In this document: in pieces, positions 17,068 to 27,000 of the stretch
Numbering within the stretch: the first letter of the stretch is position 1
Layout: each line of letters begins with the position of its first letter
Assembly: GCA_012840015.1 (NCBI GenBank)
Contig: DUMF01000010.1
Span: 46,265 to 110,264 of the forward strand
DNA from: Bacillota bacterium
GTDB lineage: Bacteria > Bacillota > Sulfobacillia > DUMF01
DNA length: 64,000 nt
Direction of reading: 5' to 3'
Translations under genes and position numbers: made by a program
The notes under the pieces: generated by a model
Told to the model about the DNA's origin: nothing
Databases searched by the model: none
Seen by the model: the letters and a program-made list of their open reading frames with translations, nothing else

Positions 17068-17622
17068 ATGTCCAATCCGCCTACATACAGCATTGTCATC
17101 ATTCCGCCTCAGTCAGTTCGAAATCAACTTATCCGTTTGAGACGAATGAGCCTGTTGATGGATGGGATGTATCCTCCTCATATTACGGTAAAATCGCCCT
17201 TCTTCCTAAGGCAGACTGGGGCGAGGGTACTAGACCAAATCCAGCTCATCAGCCGCAACCACAGTCCGTTTCCGTTGGTGCTCAGCGGCCTGGCCAGCTT
17301 CGATGAGAGTGTAATCTATGTGCCGGTGGCAAATAATCCATCCCTAAAGAAACTGCACGAAGAACTGGTAGAAGGGCTAGCCGGCTACGTTGAGACTATA
17401 TCGGAGGATTTCGACGGTCCAAACTATTCCCCTCACCTGACATTGGCACACAGGTTGACCCAATCAGAGTTTGCACGGATCTGGCCCCGGTTGATAACGC
17501 AAAATTTCCATTGGGAGTTTTTGGTGGACAAACTATATGTATTGGGGAGTATGCCCAAGTCCAAGCTCCAGTGGAAAATAGAATTGAATGGTTCCTCGTG
17601 CTTTAGTTCTGAACCTCTTTGA
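17068..17622 (+). CDS. 2'-5' RNA ligase/2H phosphoesterase-family protein
   Basis: A 184-residue member of the 2H superfamily. Both catalytic H-x-T motifs are present: HITV near residue 38 and HLTL near residue 123. Members act on 2'-5' or cyclic phosphodiester bonds in RNA or nucleotides. The ATG follows AGAGGGG. Its 3' end overlaps by 20 bases the end of the convergent divIC gene. Substrate not predictable. Confidence 0.87.
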   Translation: MSNPPTYSIVIIPPQSVRNQLIRLRRMSLLMDGMYPPHITVKSPFFLRQTGARVLDQIQLISRNHSPFPLVLSGLASFDESVIYVPVANNPSLKKLHEELVEGLAGYVETISEDFDGPNYSPHLTLAHRLTQSEFARIWPRLITQNFHWEFLVDKLYVLGSMPKSKLQWKIELNGSSCFSSEPL

Positions 17623-17944
17623 TGATGAACTGTATTTCTCCAGGTTTAACCAGCCCTAGCTGCTGGCGCGCTTCTTTTTCTATAAACTCCGCTGAATTAA
17701 CCTCGTCTATCTTGGCTTTGAGCTGCTTTACTTGTTCCTCGTAAAACTTTATTTGCTGTTCGACTTCCTCCTTAGCAATGAGGGTATTGTGTAGTCGTAT
17801 ACCTCGGCTGATAAAAGAAAAGGCAAGATACCCAAACATCAAATAAAAAACTGCCTTCCTTAGCGCGCCCCGTGCCCGTACACGCCTTGGCTGATACGCG
17901 GAAGACCGTCTTATGAGCTCTTGCATCTCACGTGACGCCATCAT
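17603..17944 (-). CDS. divIC: Septum formation initiator DivIC/FtsB
   Basis: A 113-residue bitopic division protein: basic cytosolic N-tail (1-28), one membrane helix (about 30-50), a coiled coil (about 55-85) and a short outer domain with ARQQLGLVKPGEIQF, the family motif. It works with FtsL and DivIB in the divisome. It overlaps by 17 bases the upstream HTH gene. Its place after yabP-yabQ is conserved in spore-formers. Confidence 0.92.
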   Translation of the reverse strand: MMASREMQELIRRSSAYQPRRVRARGALRKAVFYLMFGYLAFSFISRGIRLHNTLIAKEEVEQQIKFYEEQVKQLKAKIDEVNSAEFIEKEARQQLGLVKPGEIQFIIKEVQN

Positions 17945-18176
17945 CGCTGCTTTCCCCTTCCGTTTCTTTACCGAATACAGCCAGGGGGTCGCCCGAAATC
18001 ACTATCACGACCTCGTAACCCTTAACTTTGGCCCTGTTATATAGAGTTGCCACCGAACTAGGCGCGATCCCAAGCCTGTCCGCTATTTGTTCGGTGGAGT
18101 AACCCATTTCTTTCAGCACGACTACCTGTCTTTCACGAAAGCTGAGTCTTTCAGCGCCCCTGATCTCGACCTGCAA
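17928..18176 (-). CDS. Small sigma-70 region 4-like HTH protein
   Basis: An 82-residue protein whose residues about 8-50 form a helix-turn-helix of the sigma-70 region 4/LuxR type (LSFRERQVVVLKEMGYSTEQIADRLG). A TTG start is used, eight bases after AGGAG. The last 17 bases overlap divIC, so expression of the two is coupled. A cluster of DnaA-box-like sites lies directly upstream. It is probably a DNA-binding regulator; its target is unknown. Confidence 0.82.
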   Translation of the reverse strand: MQVEIRGAERLSFRERQVVVLKEMGYSTEQIADRLGIAPSSVATLYNRAKVKGYEVVIVISGDPLAVFGKETEGESSDDGVT

Positions 18177-18194
18177 CCCTGTTTCTCCTCGTCA

Positions 18195-18248
18195 TTATCC
18201 ACAATCTGTGTACAAGCTGTGGACATCCTTAGTACAAAGTGTGGATAC
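18195..18248. promoter_or_regulatory. DnaA-box-like array with 11-bp phasing
   Basis: A perfect DnaA box TTATCCACA lies at 18195-18203 on the plus strand. On the minus strand, units start at 18207 (TGTGTACAA), 18218 (TGTGGACAT), 18229 (TTAGTACAA) and 18240 (TGTGGATAC), exactly 11 bases apart; their complements differ from TTATNCACA at one, two, three and one positions. The array is directly upstream of the HTH-divIC genes, and equal helical phasing suggests cooperative binding. DnaA binding is inferred, not shown. Confidence 0.6.
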
Positions 18249-18292
18249 TCATTCTCTCTTTCTCCGTCGATGGGCAGATTCCTTCTTGCCCG

Positions 18293-18661
18293 TCATTTTT
18301 TCTTGAGGCGGACAACAACGCGTCGAAGGAAGTTACGGAGCTTGAGGGTAAACCCTCTCATCGCTCTGAGGCTGCCGGTAAGGACGCTTAGCACGAATTT
18401 ACCCACTGTAACCTCGTAGCACCAAGTACCCAAAGCAAAGCCCAGGAGGGTGTAGAGCCGTATGGAAGCCCAGGCGACGTAAAACAGCGCTCCTACTAGT
18501 ATCCCGCCGAACGCGATGCAGAAAAGAATGTCGGCGAGGTACTCGATAGGTTTCTTGAACGGCCATGTCCTCCTTATCGCGCGGTAGAAACCGATAACCA
18601 CCCCGCCCAGTACACCGGCGAGGAACATTAGTTCAAAGGATTCCAACTGGTCAAGGACCAT
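18293..18661 (-). CDS. yabQ: Spore cortex biosynthesis protein YabQ
   Basis: A 122-residue membrane protein with about four hydrophobic segments (7-25, 43-60, 62-78 and a weaker one near 85-95) and a very basic C-tail. YabQ sits in the forespore outer membrane and is needed for cortex formation. Identity rests on the pattern plus its place next to yabP and divIC. It starts 19 bases after the yabP stop. Confidence 0.88.
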   Translation of the reverse strand: MVLDQLESFELMFLAGVLGGVVIGFYRAIRRTWPFKKPIEYLADILFCIAFGGILVGALFYVAWASIRLYTLLGFALGTWCYEVTVGKFVLSVLTGSLRAMRGFTLKLRNFLRRVVVRLKKK

Positions 18662-18680
18662 CGCGGTAGCCCTTGAAAGG

Positions 18681-18974
18681 TTATCGGAAAATGCGCTCTA
18701 GCCAACTCTTAGAGGTTTTGCTGCGGATACGGGAACCAGCGGAATATTGTATGGAACTGACGAGGCCTTCTACGTTGAAGTTACCGCCCTGTACGTCTAA
18801 TTGTTTTATCTTGAGGTCTTCCCCTTTAAGAATAAGCGTGCCGTATTCGGTATCCAGCACGATTTCTTCGTCGTCAAAGCTGTCCACCTGCAGCACGCCT
18901 TTTATCGAAACGAGCTCACGGTTAGTTATGGTGACCTGGTGACTGCCGATTCCTTCGAAATCCCTCTCGTCCAT
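18681..18974 (-). CDS. yabP: Sporulation protein YabP
   Basis: About 97 residues from the ATG at 18974, which follows GGGAGGT; a longer frame to 19010 has no such site. The YabP domain is seen in HQVTITNRELVSIKGVLQVDSFDDEEI and in TEYGTLILKGEDLKI. It belongs to the mother-cell sporulation set and lies between rqcP and yabQ as in other spore-formers. Confidence 0.92.
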   Translation of the reverse strand: MDERDFEGIGSHQVTITNRELVSIKGVLQVDSFDDEEIVLDTEYGTLILKGEDLKIKQLDVQGGNFNVEGLVSSIQYSAGSRIRSKTSKSWLERIFR

Positions 18975-19034
18975 GGCGCGTGACCTCCCACTTGTCCGGC
19001 TTCTCGCCAATGAATGTATATGTCCGCGCCTAAA

Positions 19035-19292
19035 TCAAAATGAATCACCAGGATCCAATCTCTTCACCATTTGGAGGGCTTCTTGCGCGGTAGCGCTTTC
19101 TCTTATTTCCACCACCTTGTAGCTGGCTACAGAGTCGCCGTACCTTATCCTTATGACATCTCCTTCGCTCACTTCCGAACCCGCCTTGGCAATTCTACCA
19201 TTGATCATTACCAGTCCCCCATCGCAAAGCTGCTTGGCGACAGTACGTCGCTTGACCAATCGGCTCACCTTGAGGAATTTATCCAGCCTCAA
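19035..19292 (-). CDS. rqcP: S4-domain RNA-binding protein RqcP/YabO
   Basis: An 85-residue S4 RNA-binding protein. The TTG at 19292 gives the family's normal N-terminus (MRLDKFLKVSRLVKRRTVA) and lies six bases after GGGGGAG; an ATG at 19313 has no ribosome site. RqcP joins RqcH on stalled 50S subunits to drive alanine tailing in ribosome quality control. The gene start abuts the 3' end of a group II intron remnant, so its normal upstream leader has been replaced. Confidence 0.91.
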   Translation of the reverse strand: MRLDKFLKVSRLVKRRTVAKQLCDGGLVMINGRIAKAGSEVSEGDVIRIRYGDSVASYKVVEIRESATAQEALQMVKRLDPGDSF

Positions 19293-19314
19293 TTCCAACT
19301 CCCCCGTCTCCATA

Positions 19315-19870
19315 CATAGAGTACGGCAGCGCTAGGTGATTAGCCTCGCACCCTTTCCCTCATACATAGAACCCTACGTACACGCCCCGCACACGGCTCC
19401 TGGTCAACATCAGTCATTTGATTTCGACACAAGTTAAAAACATCATAGGATTTCATCTGCTGTACTCCCTATGTCTCCCCCTCGCATGGTGCAGTTCCTT
19501 CTTGGAGTTCATGCGGCCTCTTTAGCTCTCAGGCAATCTACCATGCTCAGCTCCAATAATCTTCCTTAGCGGACCAAGGCTCCTTTGACCTTACCAAGTT
19601 AACTCGGATGATATAGCTGCCCCAGTTAAGCCCGCCTGCCTGAGCATGAACCCGTCCGTCCTGACTCCCCAGGTTACCCAGCTTTAGGGCTTTCCCACTC
19701 TATGCAAGGTTACCCACTTCGAGAGCTAACCTCGGTTCGCTTGCGCCACGTTCCCATGCTCTTCCTTCGGCTTCCTTCAGACCCCGCCGTTACCGGCGGC
19801 TCCCTCGCTTACGGGATTGTCTTCCCGGTGCTCAGGTAACGTGGTTCCCTTAAACTCATCGACTCAGCAG
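19315..19870 (-). mobile_element. Group II intron remnant without an intron-encoded protein
   Basis: This 550-base gap between hup and rqcP has no gene. On the minus strand it reads like bacterial group II intron RNA. Near its 3' end (about 19365-19397) is a domain V-like hairpin beginning GAGCCG with the complementary ACGTAGGGTTC, followed by a domain VI-like segment and a short tail to about 19315. The upstream part has domain I-type segments such as the GCCGCCGGTAACGGCGG hairpin near 19790. No reverse transcriptase remains, and the 5' GTGCG end was not found, so it is probably truncated. Recognition is by memory of intron sequences. Confidence 0.65.
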
Positions 19871-19890
19871 GCATGCTCGGCGAACTCGAA

Positions 19891-19912
19891 AGGGCCATCA
19901 TACGATGGCCCT
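19891..19912 (-). terminator. Hairpin after hup
   Basis: A perfect 9-bp inverted repeat AGGGCCATC/GATGGCCCT with a four-base loop, followed on the minus strand by only a short T run (TTTCG). It lies 23 bases past the hup stop and probably ends or stabilises that transcript. Confidence 0.6.
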
Positions 19913-19934
19913 CTGTGTACGTATTCGTCGATGG

Positions 19935-20210
19935 CTACTTCACTACGTTGTCTTTGAGAAGTTTACCCGCTCTAAACATCGGAACTCTGGTGGCTTCTAT
20001 CCTGATCTCTTCGCCAGTCTTAGGATTCCGTCCCTTGCGTGCTGCTCGCTCTCTCACTTCGAACGTGCCGAAGCCTATCAGTGATACCTTCTCCCCTTTA
20101 GCCAAAGCCTCTTGTATGCCCTCGATCGTCGCGTTGACGGCCTTTTCGGAATCCTTTTTGCTCAGTCCAGTCTTCGAGGCCACAACATCCACGAGTTCTG
20201 CCTTGTTCAA
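19935..20210 (-). CDS. hup: DNA-binding protein HU
   Basis: A 91-residue HU/IHF-family nucleoid protein beginning [20 protein letters not shown], with the [24 protein letters not shown] arm motif typical of HU. It bends and compacts DNA as a dimer. The mazG-hup-rqcP order is common in Clostridia. Confidence 0.97.
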   Translation of the reverse strand: MNKAELVDVVASKTGLSKKDSEKAVNATIEGIQEALAKGEKVSLIGFGTFEVRERAARKGRNPKTGEEIRIEATRVPMFRAGKLLKDNVVK

Positions 20211-20262
20211 GTTTCTCCCTCCCCTCTTGCACCGCTTAACCAGACTATTTTTATTTCTACCA

Positions 20263-21741
20263 TCAGCTTCTCAAGTCCTTCTTCGATTCTTCCCACAAAG
20301 CGTCCAATTGCTCGAGACTCATGCTACTGAGATCGCTCCCCCGCTTCCGGGCAAGTTCGTCCATCAACTCGAAACGCCTCACGAAACGCTTCACGGCGGA
20401 TTTGAGCGCCAGCTCCGGATCCACATTGAGGAAACGGCAATAGTTCACTACGCTAAACAACAGATCGCCTGCCTCTGCCTCGACATTCTGCCCTCCTTGC
20501 GCAGCGGCAGCCTTGAGCTCGTTCGCTTCCTCGAAGATCTTTTGAAACGGACCGTCAACGTTTTCCCAGTCGAACCCCATTCGAGACGCAGCCTGCTGAA
20601 TCTTAAGCGCCTGCATCAGAGCAGGTAGATAGCTAGGCAGCTTCCCCAACACAGACATTTTCTCGCCTTCTGAAACTGCTTCAGCCTTTTTCAGCGCATC
20701 CCACCGCAACAGCACCTCTTCAGCTGTTTTCGCATGGGCGCGTCCAAACACGTGAGGATGTCTTCTTATCATCTTCCGGTTAAGCTCGCCGATCACGTCA
20801 TATATGTTGAAAGCGCCTTCCTCGGCACTTATCTGAGCGTGCAGCACTACTTGCAGCAGTAAGTCTCCCAACTCTTCCCTGAGTTTATTCGCGTCGCCGG
20901 AATCGATAGCGGCTATAACTTCATACCCTTCCTCGATTACATATGGTCGCAGGCTCTCATGGGTCTGGGCTCTGTCCCATGGACATCCACCCTCTCCCCT
21001 CAGCGTAGCCACCGTCGACACCAGAGATCGCATCGATTTCAATTCATCCCCTGGGTTGACCTCGACGTGCACCGAAGTCAGGTGGTCTATCCATTCAAGC
21101 CTGTCCAGTTTCCAGACAGGTACCTGCTCGAAACGCTTCAATCGTGGCACTCCGGCAGCCCTTACAACATTAACTGGGTGCTCCTCTGGAAGTATGTTCA
21201 TGAGCCACAACTTCAAGTCGCTACCGATCCCACGGTTGTATACCTGCATGAAGAAGTTGTGGCGTGAAAGACTAATGTCCGTCCCGGACCGCGCGACGGA
21301 GGCTGCATCAAATATGGCTAAACCGTCTGTGACATCGATTTCTAACTCGTCCACAAGAGCGTCTACGAAGCTGGGCGCAGGCACTATGCGGATGGGTACC
21401 CCCCGCTCCGCGCACCTCTTTTTGAGTAGAAAAACAGATGCTTCCCCAATCAATGGGCTCCCAGGTACCGCGTAAGCCACCACCCCACTATCTGCGCTAG
21501 CAGCCAGAACGGCTTCCACGATCCGCGAGTATACCTCCTGATAGTCGGCTGCAGTTTCGTACACATGATCAAACGAAGTATACCGAACCCCTGCAGAAGT
21601 GAGGCAGTCAACCGATGGATGCCTTTCAGTGCGAACGAAGACGCGATCTGCCTTTTTTAACTCTTCAATGTTAGAGGCGGGTAACCAGTCTGCACCGCCA
21701 GGCCCTAATCCGACAACCACGACAGACGCCAACTCTATCAC
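20263..21741 (-). CDS. mazG: Tetrapyrrole methylase-MazG fusion (YabN-type NTP pyrophosphohydrolase)
   Basis: A 492-residue fusion. Residues 1-220 form a SAM-dependent tetrapyrrole methylase-like domain ([26 protein letters not shown]). Residues about 235-490 hold two MazG domains, with the first showing [14 protein letters not shown] and the EEGYE/EELGD metal sites. MazG removes pyrophosphate from aberrant NTPs. The fusion is standard for YabN in Firmicutes. It is 12 bases downstream of the spoVB-like gene. Confidence 0.94.
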   Translation of the reverse strand: MIELASVVVVGLGPGGADWLPASNIEELKKADRVFVRTERHPSVDCLTSAGVRYTSFDHVYETAADYQEVYSRIVEAVLAASADSGVVAYAVPGSPLIGEASVFLLKKRCAERGVPIRIVPAPSFVDALVDELEIDVTDGLAIFDAASVARSGTDISLSRHNFFMQVYNRGIGSDLKLWLMNILPEEHPVNVVRAAGVPRLKRFEQVPVWKLDRLEWIDHLTSVHVEVNPGDELKSMRSLVSTVATLRGEGGCPWDRAQTHESLRPYVIEEGYEVIAAIDSGDANKLREELGDLLLQVVLHAQISAEEGAFNIYDVIGELNRKMIRRHPHVFGRAHAKTAEEVLLRWDALKKAEAVSEGEKMSVLGKLPSYLPALMQALKIQQAASRMGFDWENVDGPFQKIFEEANELKAAAAQGGQNVEAEAGDLLFSVVNYCRFLNVDPELALKSAVKRFVRRFELMDELARKRGSDLSSMSLEQLDALWEESKKDLRS

Positions 21742-21753
21742 CTTACCTCAAAT

Positions 21754-23331
21754 TCACCTGAGCAACCCAATCTTACGCATATACCTCGCGATGGTGGGCC
21801 CAACCTTGGGAACCATTTCCACATCCTCCTTCCTCAGCCCTCCTCCCACTGCTAGGGCTAGGAGATAGCCCACCGCCCCGAATAAGATGGCAGCAACAGT
21901 AGCAAGAGAAGAATGCCCCGATGCTTCCAGCACGAGGCCGTAAACGCCCTTGACCACCAAAACCATTGCAACGCACGAAATTGCCGGTAATAAGATAGCC
22001 TCTTTAACGTCGAGGATACCCCCGAACCGCTGCATTAGCGACCACAAGTTTAGCATACCTGCCACCAAGAAAGCAGCAACCGTTCCGTAGCAGGCCCCCT
22101 TGATCCCGATCGTACCTGTAAGCCAGGTGGTCAGCAACAACTTCCAGAACACACCCCACAAGAGATTCTTCACGGGCAGCCTTAATTGTCCCATCCCCTG
22201 CAGAATTCCGGACGTAGTTTGCTGCAGGCCCATGAAAACCGTGCAGGCGGCAAGGGCAGATAGTGAAATCGCAATGTCCGGATCACCGAAAAGCAAGCGA
22301 GATATCGGATCGGCCAAAATGAACAGGCCTACGGCTGCTGGTAGCATCACCTGAAAGGTGAGACGTAAAGAGGTTCTAATTCTCGAAACCATGTGGCTGG
22401 AGTCCCTCAATGCGATATCAGCTGCTATAGCAGGTACGAGGCTCACCTGTAAAGCTGCCGTCAAAATCGTCGGCATGTTCACCAGGGGCAGTGCTGCCCC
22501 GCTCATTTCGCCGTACTGTGCAGTGGCCACGCGCGTTGCCAGACCCATGGCTTGGAGCCGCCACGGCACGATTCCCATATCCACGATTTGTACAAGGCCC
22601 AATACCCCGGAAGCCATGGATACCGGGATGGCGATTCTAAGCACAGCGGCCATCGTAGGTATCGAGATGCGGCTTTGTGAGTAACCCAAAAGCCGCGGTA
22701 CGTCGTCCCGCCGGTAAACCCATAATAGGTAAATCAGCCCGCCCACGGCCCCAGTCACCGCACCGAAAGTAGCGCCAGCAGCAGCGTACTCCACCCCTCT
22801 GGGTATAAGTACTACCGCAAGCACCAACATGGTTACGACTCTGACGAATTGCTCGATTATCTGGGAGACAGCACTCGGAGTCATTCGCCGAATCCCCTGG
22901 AAAAGGCCGCGATAAGCCGACATCACCGAAACGAAGAGCACTGCGGGTGAAATGGCAGCTATGCAAAGCGTCGCCCGTGCATCCCTGGTTACCGACTCGG
23001 CGATGAAACGAGCCCCGGCAAAAAGCAAAATCGAGAACACAAGTCCGCTCGAACCCAATAAAAAAAGCGATGACTTGAAAGCCTCAGAGGCCCCACGCGC
23101 GTCCCCCTTGGCTAAGCGTTCCGCCACAAGCTTGGAAATCGCCACGTTAATCCCCGAAGTAGATAGCACCAGAACCATCCCGTAAATCGGGTAGGCCATT
23201 TGGAAAAGACCAAACCCCTGATCCCCGATTATGGGATACAGGGGTATCCTGTATACGGCCCCGAGCACCTTCGTTATGAACGCAGCTACAGTGAGAACAA
23301 ACGCTCCCGCCAGAAACGATTCTCTGGGCAA
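21754..23331 (-). CDS. spoVB: SpoVB-like lipid/polysaccharide flippase (MATE/MOP family)
   Basis: A 525-residue polytopic protein with about 14 hydrophobic segments and the PST/MVF N-terminal pattern (AFVLTVAAFITKVLGAVYRIPL). Members of this group move lipid-linked wall precursors; SpoVB is needed for spore cortex. Its place between spoVT and yabN corresponds to yabM/spoVB of Bacillus. A MurJ role in vegetative wall synthesis is an alternative. Confidence 0.88.
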   Translation of the reverse strand: MPRESFLAGAFVLTVAAFITKVLGAVYRIPLYPIIGDQGFGLFQMAYPIYGMVLVLSTSGINVAISKLVAERLAKGDARGASEAFKSSLFLLGSSGLVFSILLFAGARFIAESVTRDARATLCIAAISPAVLFVSVMSAYRGLFQGIRRMTPSAVSQIIEQFVRVVTMLVLAVVLIPRGVEYAAAGATFGAVTGAVGGLIYLLWVYRRDDVPRLLGYSQSRISIPTMAAVLRIAIPVSMASGVLGLVQIVDMGIVPWRLQAMGLATRVATAQYGEMSGAALPLVNMPTILTAALQVSLVPAIAADIALRDSSHMVSRIRTSLRLTFQVMLPAAVGLFILADPISRLLFGDPDIAISLSALAACTVFMGLQQTTSGILQGMGQLRLPVKNLLWGVFWKLLLTTWLTGTIGIKGACYGTVAAFLVAGMLNLWSLMQRFGGILDVKEAILLPAISCVAMVLVVKGVYGLVLEASGHSSLATVAAILFGAVGYLLALAVGGGLRKEDVEMVPKVGPTIARYMRKIGLLR

Positions 23332-23379
23332 CTTATTCCGTCCCTTTCAGATTTGTTTCGAGCCTCAGCATATTATATA

Positions 23380-23940
23380 CTATTGTTCCATCTGTTTGCC
23401 CAGGAACCCGGCAGCGGTTACCGCAAGTTTCAGCTCGAGTTCACTGAACTGAACTCCCGGCTCGCGCGAAGCGATAATCACCGCGCCGATAGGATCACCC
23501 CCTGCCACGATGGGGGCAATCACCTCCGCTGTAAATTTGCAGCCTGTCTCGTCGTTGGTTATGCATTCCCTACAGTACTTGTGTTCACCGGGTTTATTTA
23601 TTAACACCGGCTGTCTATCTTCCATGACTTTCTCGACAGCCGGACTGATCTGCCTATTCAAAAACTCCTTTTTCGAAGCACCCGCCACCGCGATGATCGC
23701 ATCGCGATCTGCAATCATCGCTATGTGCCCGGTCGCTTCCGCAAGCGAATCTGCGTATTCCTTGGCGAAGTCACCCAGTTCCCCAATAGGCGAGTACTTC
23801 TTGAGTATCACTTCTCCATCTCGGTCGACGAATATTTCAAGCGGGTCGCCTTCTCGAATGCGAAGGGTCCTGCGAATCTCCTTGGGTATAACTACCCGCC
23901 CGAGGTCGTCGATCCGCCTTACTATTCCGGTCGCCTTCAT
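23380..23940 (-). CDS. spoVT: Stage V sporulation regulator SpoVT
   Basis: A 186-residue regulator: an AbrB-type swapped-hairpin DNA-binding domain (MKATGIVRRIDDLGRVVIPKEIRR, 1-50) followed by a GAF domain (about 55-180). SpoVT tunes forespore (sigma-G) gene expression. The ATG follows GGGGGGAGG. It is next to mfd as in other spore-formers. Confidence 0.96.
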   Translation of the reverse strand: MKATGIVRRIDDLGRVVIPKEIRRTLRIREGDPLEIFVDRDGEVILKKYSPIGELGDFAKEYADSLAEATGHIAMIADRDAIIAVAGASKKEFLNRQISPAVEKVMEDRQPVLINKPGEHKYCRECITNDETGCKFTAEVIAPIVAGGDPIGAVIIASREPGVQFSELELKLAVTAAGFLGKQMEQ

Positions 23941-24005
23941 CTTTCCTCCCCCCTTAGCCCCGATTTTCAGTCTTAGTATATAGGGGTTGAAATACTCTTA
24001 TTCAT

Positions 24006-27000
24006 CTACACTGGCCCGCGAAGAAGATTATGGCAAGTCAAGCAAGAGAGCAGTTTCCAGGCAGATTTTAGCGCGTTCTCGGCGGTAGCGTCTTTTAGCT
24101 TCACCGTTATGGACCCACCGCTTTGCCCAGAAGTAACGTTTAACATGCCCTTGAAAGCTTTTGACGCCTCCCCAATTCTATCTACCGGGAACTTCGAGGG
24201 ATCGTCCACAGTTAGTACCAGCCTGTCATTTTTGAGGGAGATACTCCCCACCCCACACTGCGAAGCCACCGTCTTAACCCGCGAAGCCTGAAGGAGAGTT
24301 ACCGCCGGCTTTGGCGGATCACCGAATCTGTCTAAAAGCTCACTCTCCACGTCGATGATGTCTTGTTCGCATTGCGCAGCCGCCAGCCTCTTGTAAATTC
24401 GGATGCGGCTCGTCTCGTCCGGCACATACGAGGTGGGCAGATACGCATCGAGAGGAATTTCCATAGTGGTACCACGCCGTTCTTCAGGCTTTTCCCCCTT
24501 CAATTCTTTGACCGATTCCTCGAGGAGGCGACAGTACATGCCGAACCCTACTGCCGTTAAGAATCCGTGTTGTTCCGGACCGAGGATGTTCCCGGCACCC
24601 CTGATTTCCAAGTCTCTCATCGCAATACGGTAACCCGACCCGAGCTCGGTAAACTCCCTGATAGCCTCTAGCCTGCTTTCCGCCTGTTGCGTCAGCACTT
24701 TACCACGGTTAAACGTAAAGTACGCATAAGCGACCCTGTTGGAGCGCCCCACTCTGCCCCTTATCTGATAAAGCTGGGCCAACCCCAGACGGTCAGCATC
24801 CTCCACGATGAGGGTGTTTACATTGGGAATGTCCAGGCCCGATTCGATGATCATAGTAGTTACCAGTATGTCATATTCGCCCCTCAAGAAGGCCTCCATA
24901 ATCCGCGCTAGTTCCTCTTCTTTCGTCCTTCCGTGTGCCACAGCGATCCTTGCCTCCGGCACCAGGCGTTTTACCTTTGTGGCACAACGCGCTATGGATT
25001 CCACCCTGTTGTGTACGTAATACACTTGCCCGTTTCGCGCGAGTTCACGTCTTATAGCATCCCGCACCAGATCATCGTCGTATTCGACTACGTAGGTCTG
25101 AACCGGCACTCTACCCTCGGGTGGCGTGTCTATGATGCTCACGTCCCTCAACCCGCTCAAAGCCATGTGGAGCGTGCGGGGGATGGGCGTCGCAGTGAGA
25201 GTCAGCACGTCAACTTCCTTCTTCAACTGTTTAATTCTTTCCTTGTGCCTTACCCCGAAGCGGTGCTCTTCATCAATTATCAGGAGTCCCAGGTCCGAGA
25301 AGACGACGTCTTTGCTCAACAGCCGGTGCGTGCCTATCACGATATCAACCGTTCCCTGCCTGATCTCTTTTACTATTCTGTTTTGCTCTTCCTCACTCTT
25401 GAACCGGCTAAGTACTTCGATGTGGACTGGGTAGCCTTTGAAGCGCTCCACGAAAGTAGAGTAGTGTTGTTGGGCAAGAATGGTGGTAGGCACCAGCACG
25501 GCCACTTGTTTGGAATCCATAACCGCTTTCATTGCCGCCCTAATAGCCACTTCCGTTTTGCCGTACCCGACATCCCCACAGAGAAGGCGGTCCATGGGCC
25601 TCGGTGCTTCCATATCGCGCTTTATCTCTTCGGTGGCCTGTCGCTGGTCTGGAGTATCCTCGAACCGGAAAGCTGCTTCAAACTCCCTTTGCCAGGGAGT
25701 ATCCGGTGAGAAAGCGTGGCCCTTGATGGACTTTCTCGCCCTATACAATTCGAGAAGTTCCTTAGCCATATGTCTGACGGACTCTTTCACCCTTCGCTTC
25801 TGCCTGCTCCACTCCACCCCGCCCAGGCGGTTAAGTTTAGGCTGCGCCCCTTCTCCTCCCACGTACTTTTCTATGAGATCTACCTGATCGCTCGGAACGT
25901 AGAGAGCATCGCCGCCAGCGTAGCGGATGAACAGGTAATCCCTGTGCGTGTGTTCAATCTCCAGCGTGCGCATACCGAGGTACTGCCCTATTCCATGGTT
26001 GACATGTACCACGTAGTCCCCAGGTTTGAGATCGCTCAAAACCAGATCGCTAGGTTTCCTTCCTTTTCTGGAAGGCGCACCAACCCGCTTTTCTTTGCCG
26101 AGGACGTCTTTCTCCGTCAGCACGCATAATTTCGCAGGCACCATCTCAAAACCACTAGATAGTACACCCGTTTCCACGATGATCCCTGCATTCGCCTCTT
26201 CCAGAGCCAGTCGTGCGTGTCTCGCCCTGTCTTCGTCGTAAGCCAGGTAGATTACCGTCCAGCCCCCGTGCTTCCGCCGCTTCACCTCTTCGACGAAATC
26301 CCCCCACCGGCCCATAAAGGAGGGCGCGGGCCTGACCCCCAGATCGATCACGCCACCTAGAGGCGCCTGCAGCGATTGAGGCAAGGTGCGGGGTAAAGAA
26401 AGCAGATAGAGAGTCTTCTCGCGTTGACCTATTACCTGCGTCAGGGGACCTTCCCCCAGTTTCCAGGGATCGTCAACCAGGACCACTCCAGCCTGGCCCA
26501 ACCAGTCAAATATGGTTTTCGGACCGCCTCCTAAAACCGCCAGGCACGGAAGTATTACGACCTGATCGAGGTAGTCTACCGACCTTTGAGTGTCGGGGTC
26601 AAAACGCCTGATTGACTCAACTATATCGGCATCCAGCTCGATGCGGACCGGTTGATCCATGTTTGGAGGGTAGACATCCACTATTCCGCCTCTTACCCCG
26701 AATTGCCCGACGCGCTCTACTGAATCCACGCGCTCGTACCCTGCTGTCGCGAGCCGTATGGCTAACTGCTGAGGCTCAGTCCGGCTGCCCACCCTGATCT
26801 CCATTCGGTTTGCCTTGAGAACTTCCACCGATGGGATCTTCCACAAAGCGGAAGCTGCGGAGCATATGACTATGGGCGGTACCCCCTGCGTTTCCGCCAG
26901 GGAGTTCAAAGCAGAGATCGTTTGTGACATTTCTTCTGGGCTTCGAGCTAGTACCTGCTCAGCCGGGATGTCTCCCGGCATGAAACGGTAACAGTTTTCC

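Noticed and set aside
19873..20628. Plus-strand 251-residue reading frame
   Set aside because: It runs antisense through hup and the end of mazG and has no ribosome site or motif.
24933..25709. Plus-strand 258-residue reading frame
   Set aside because: Antisense to the mfd helicase core.
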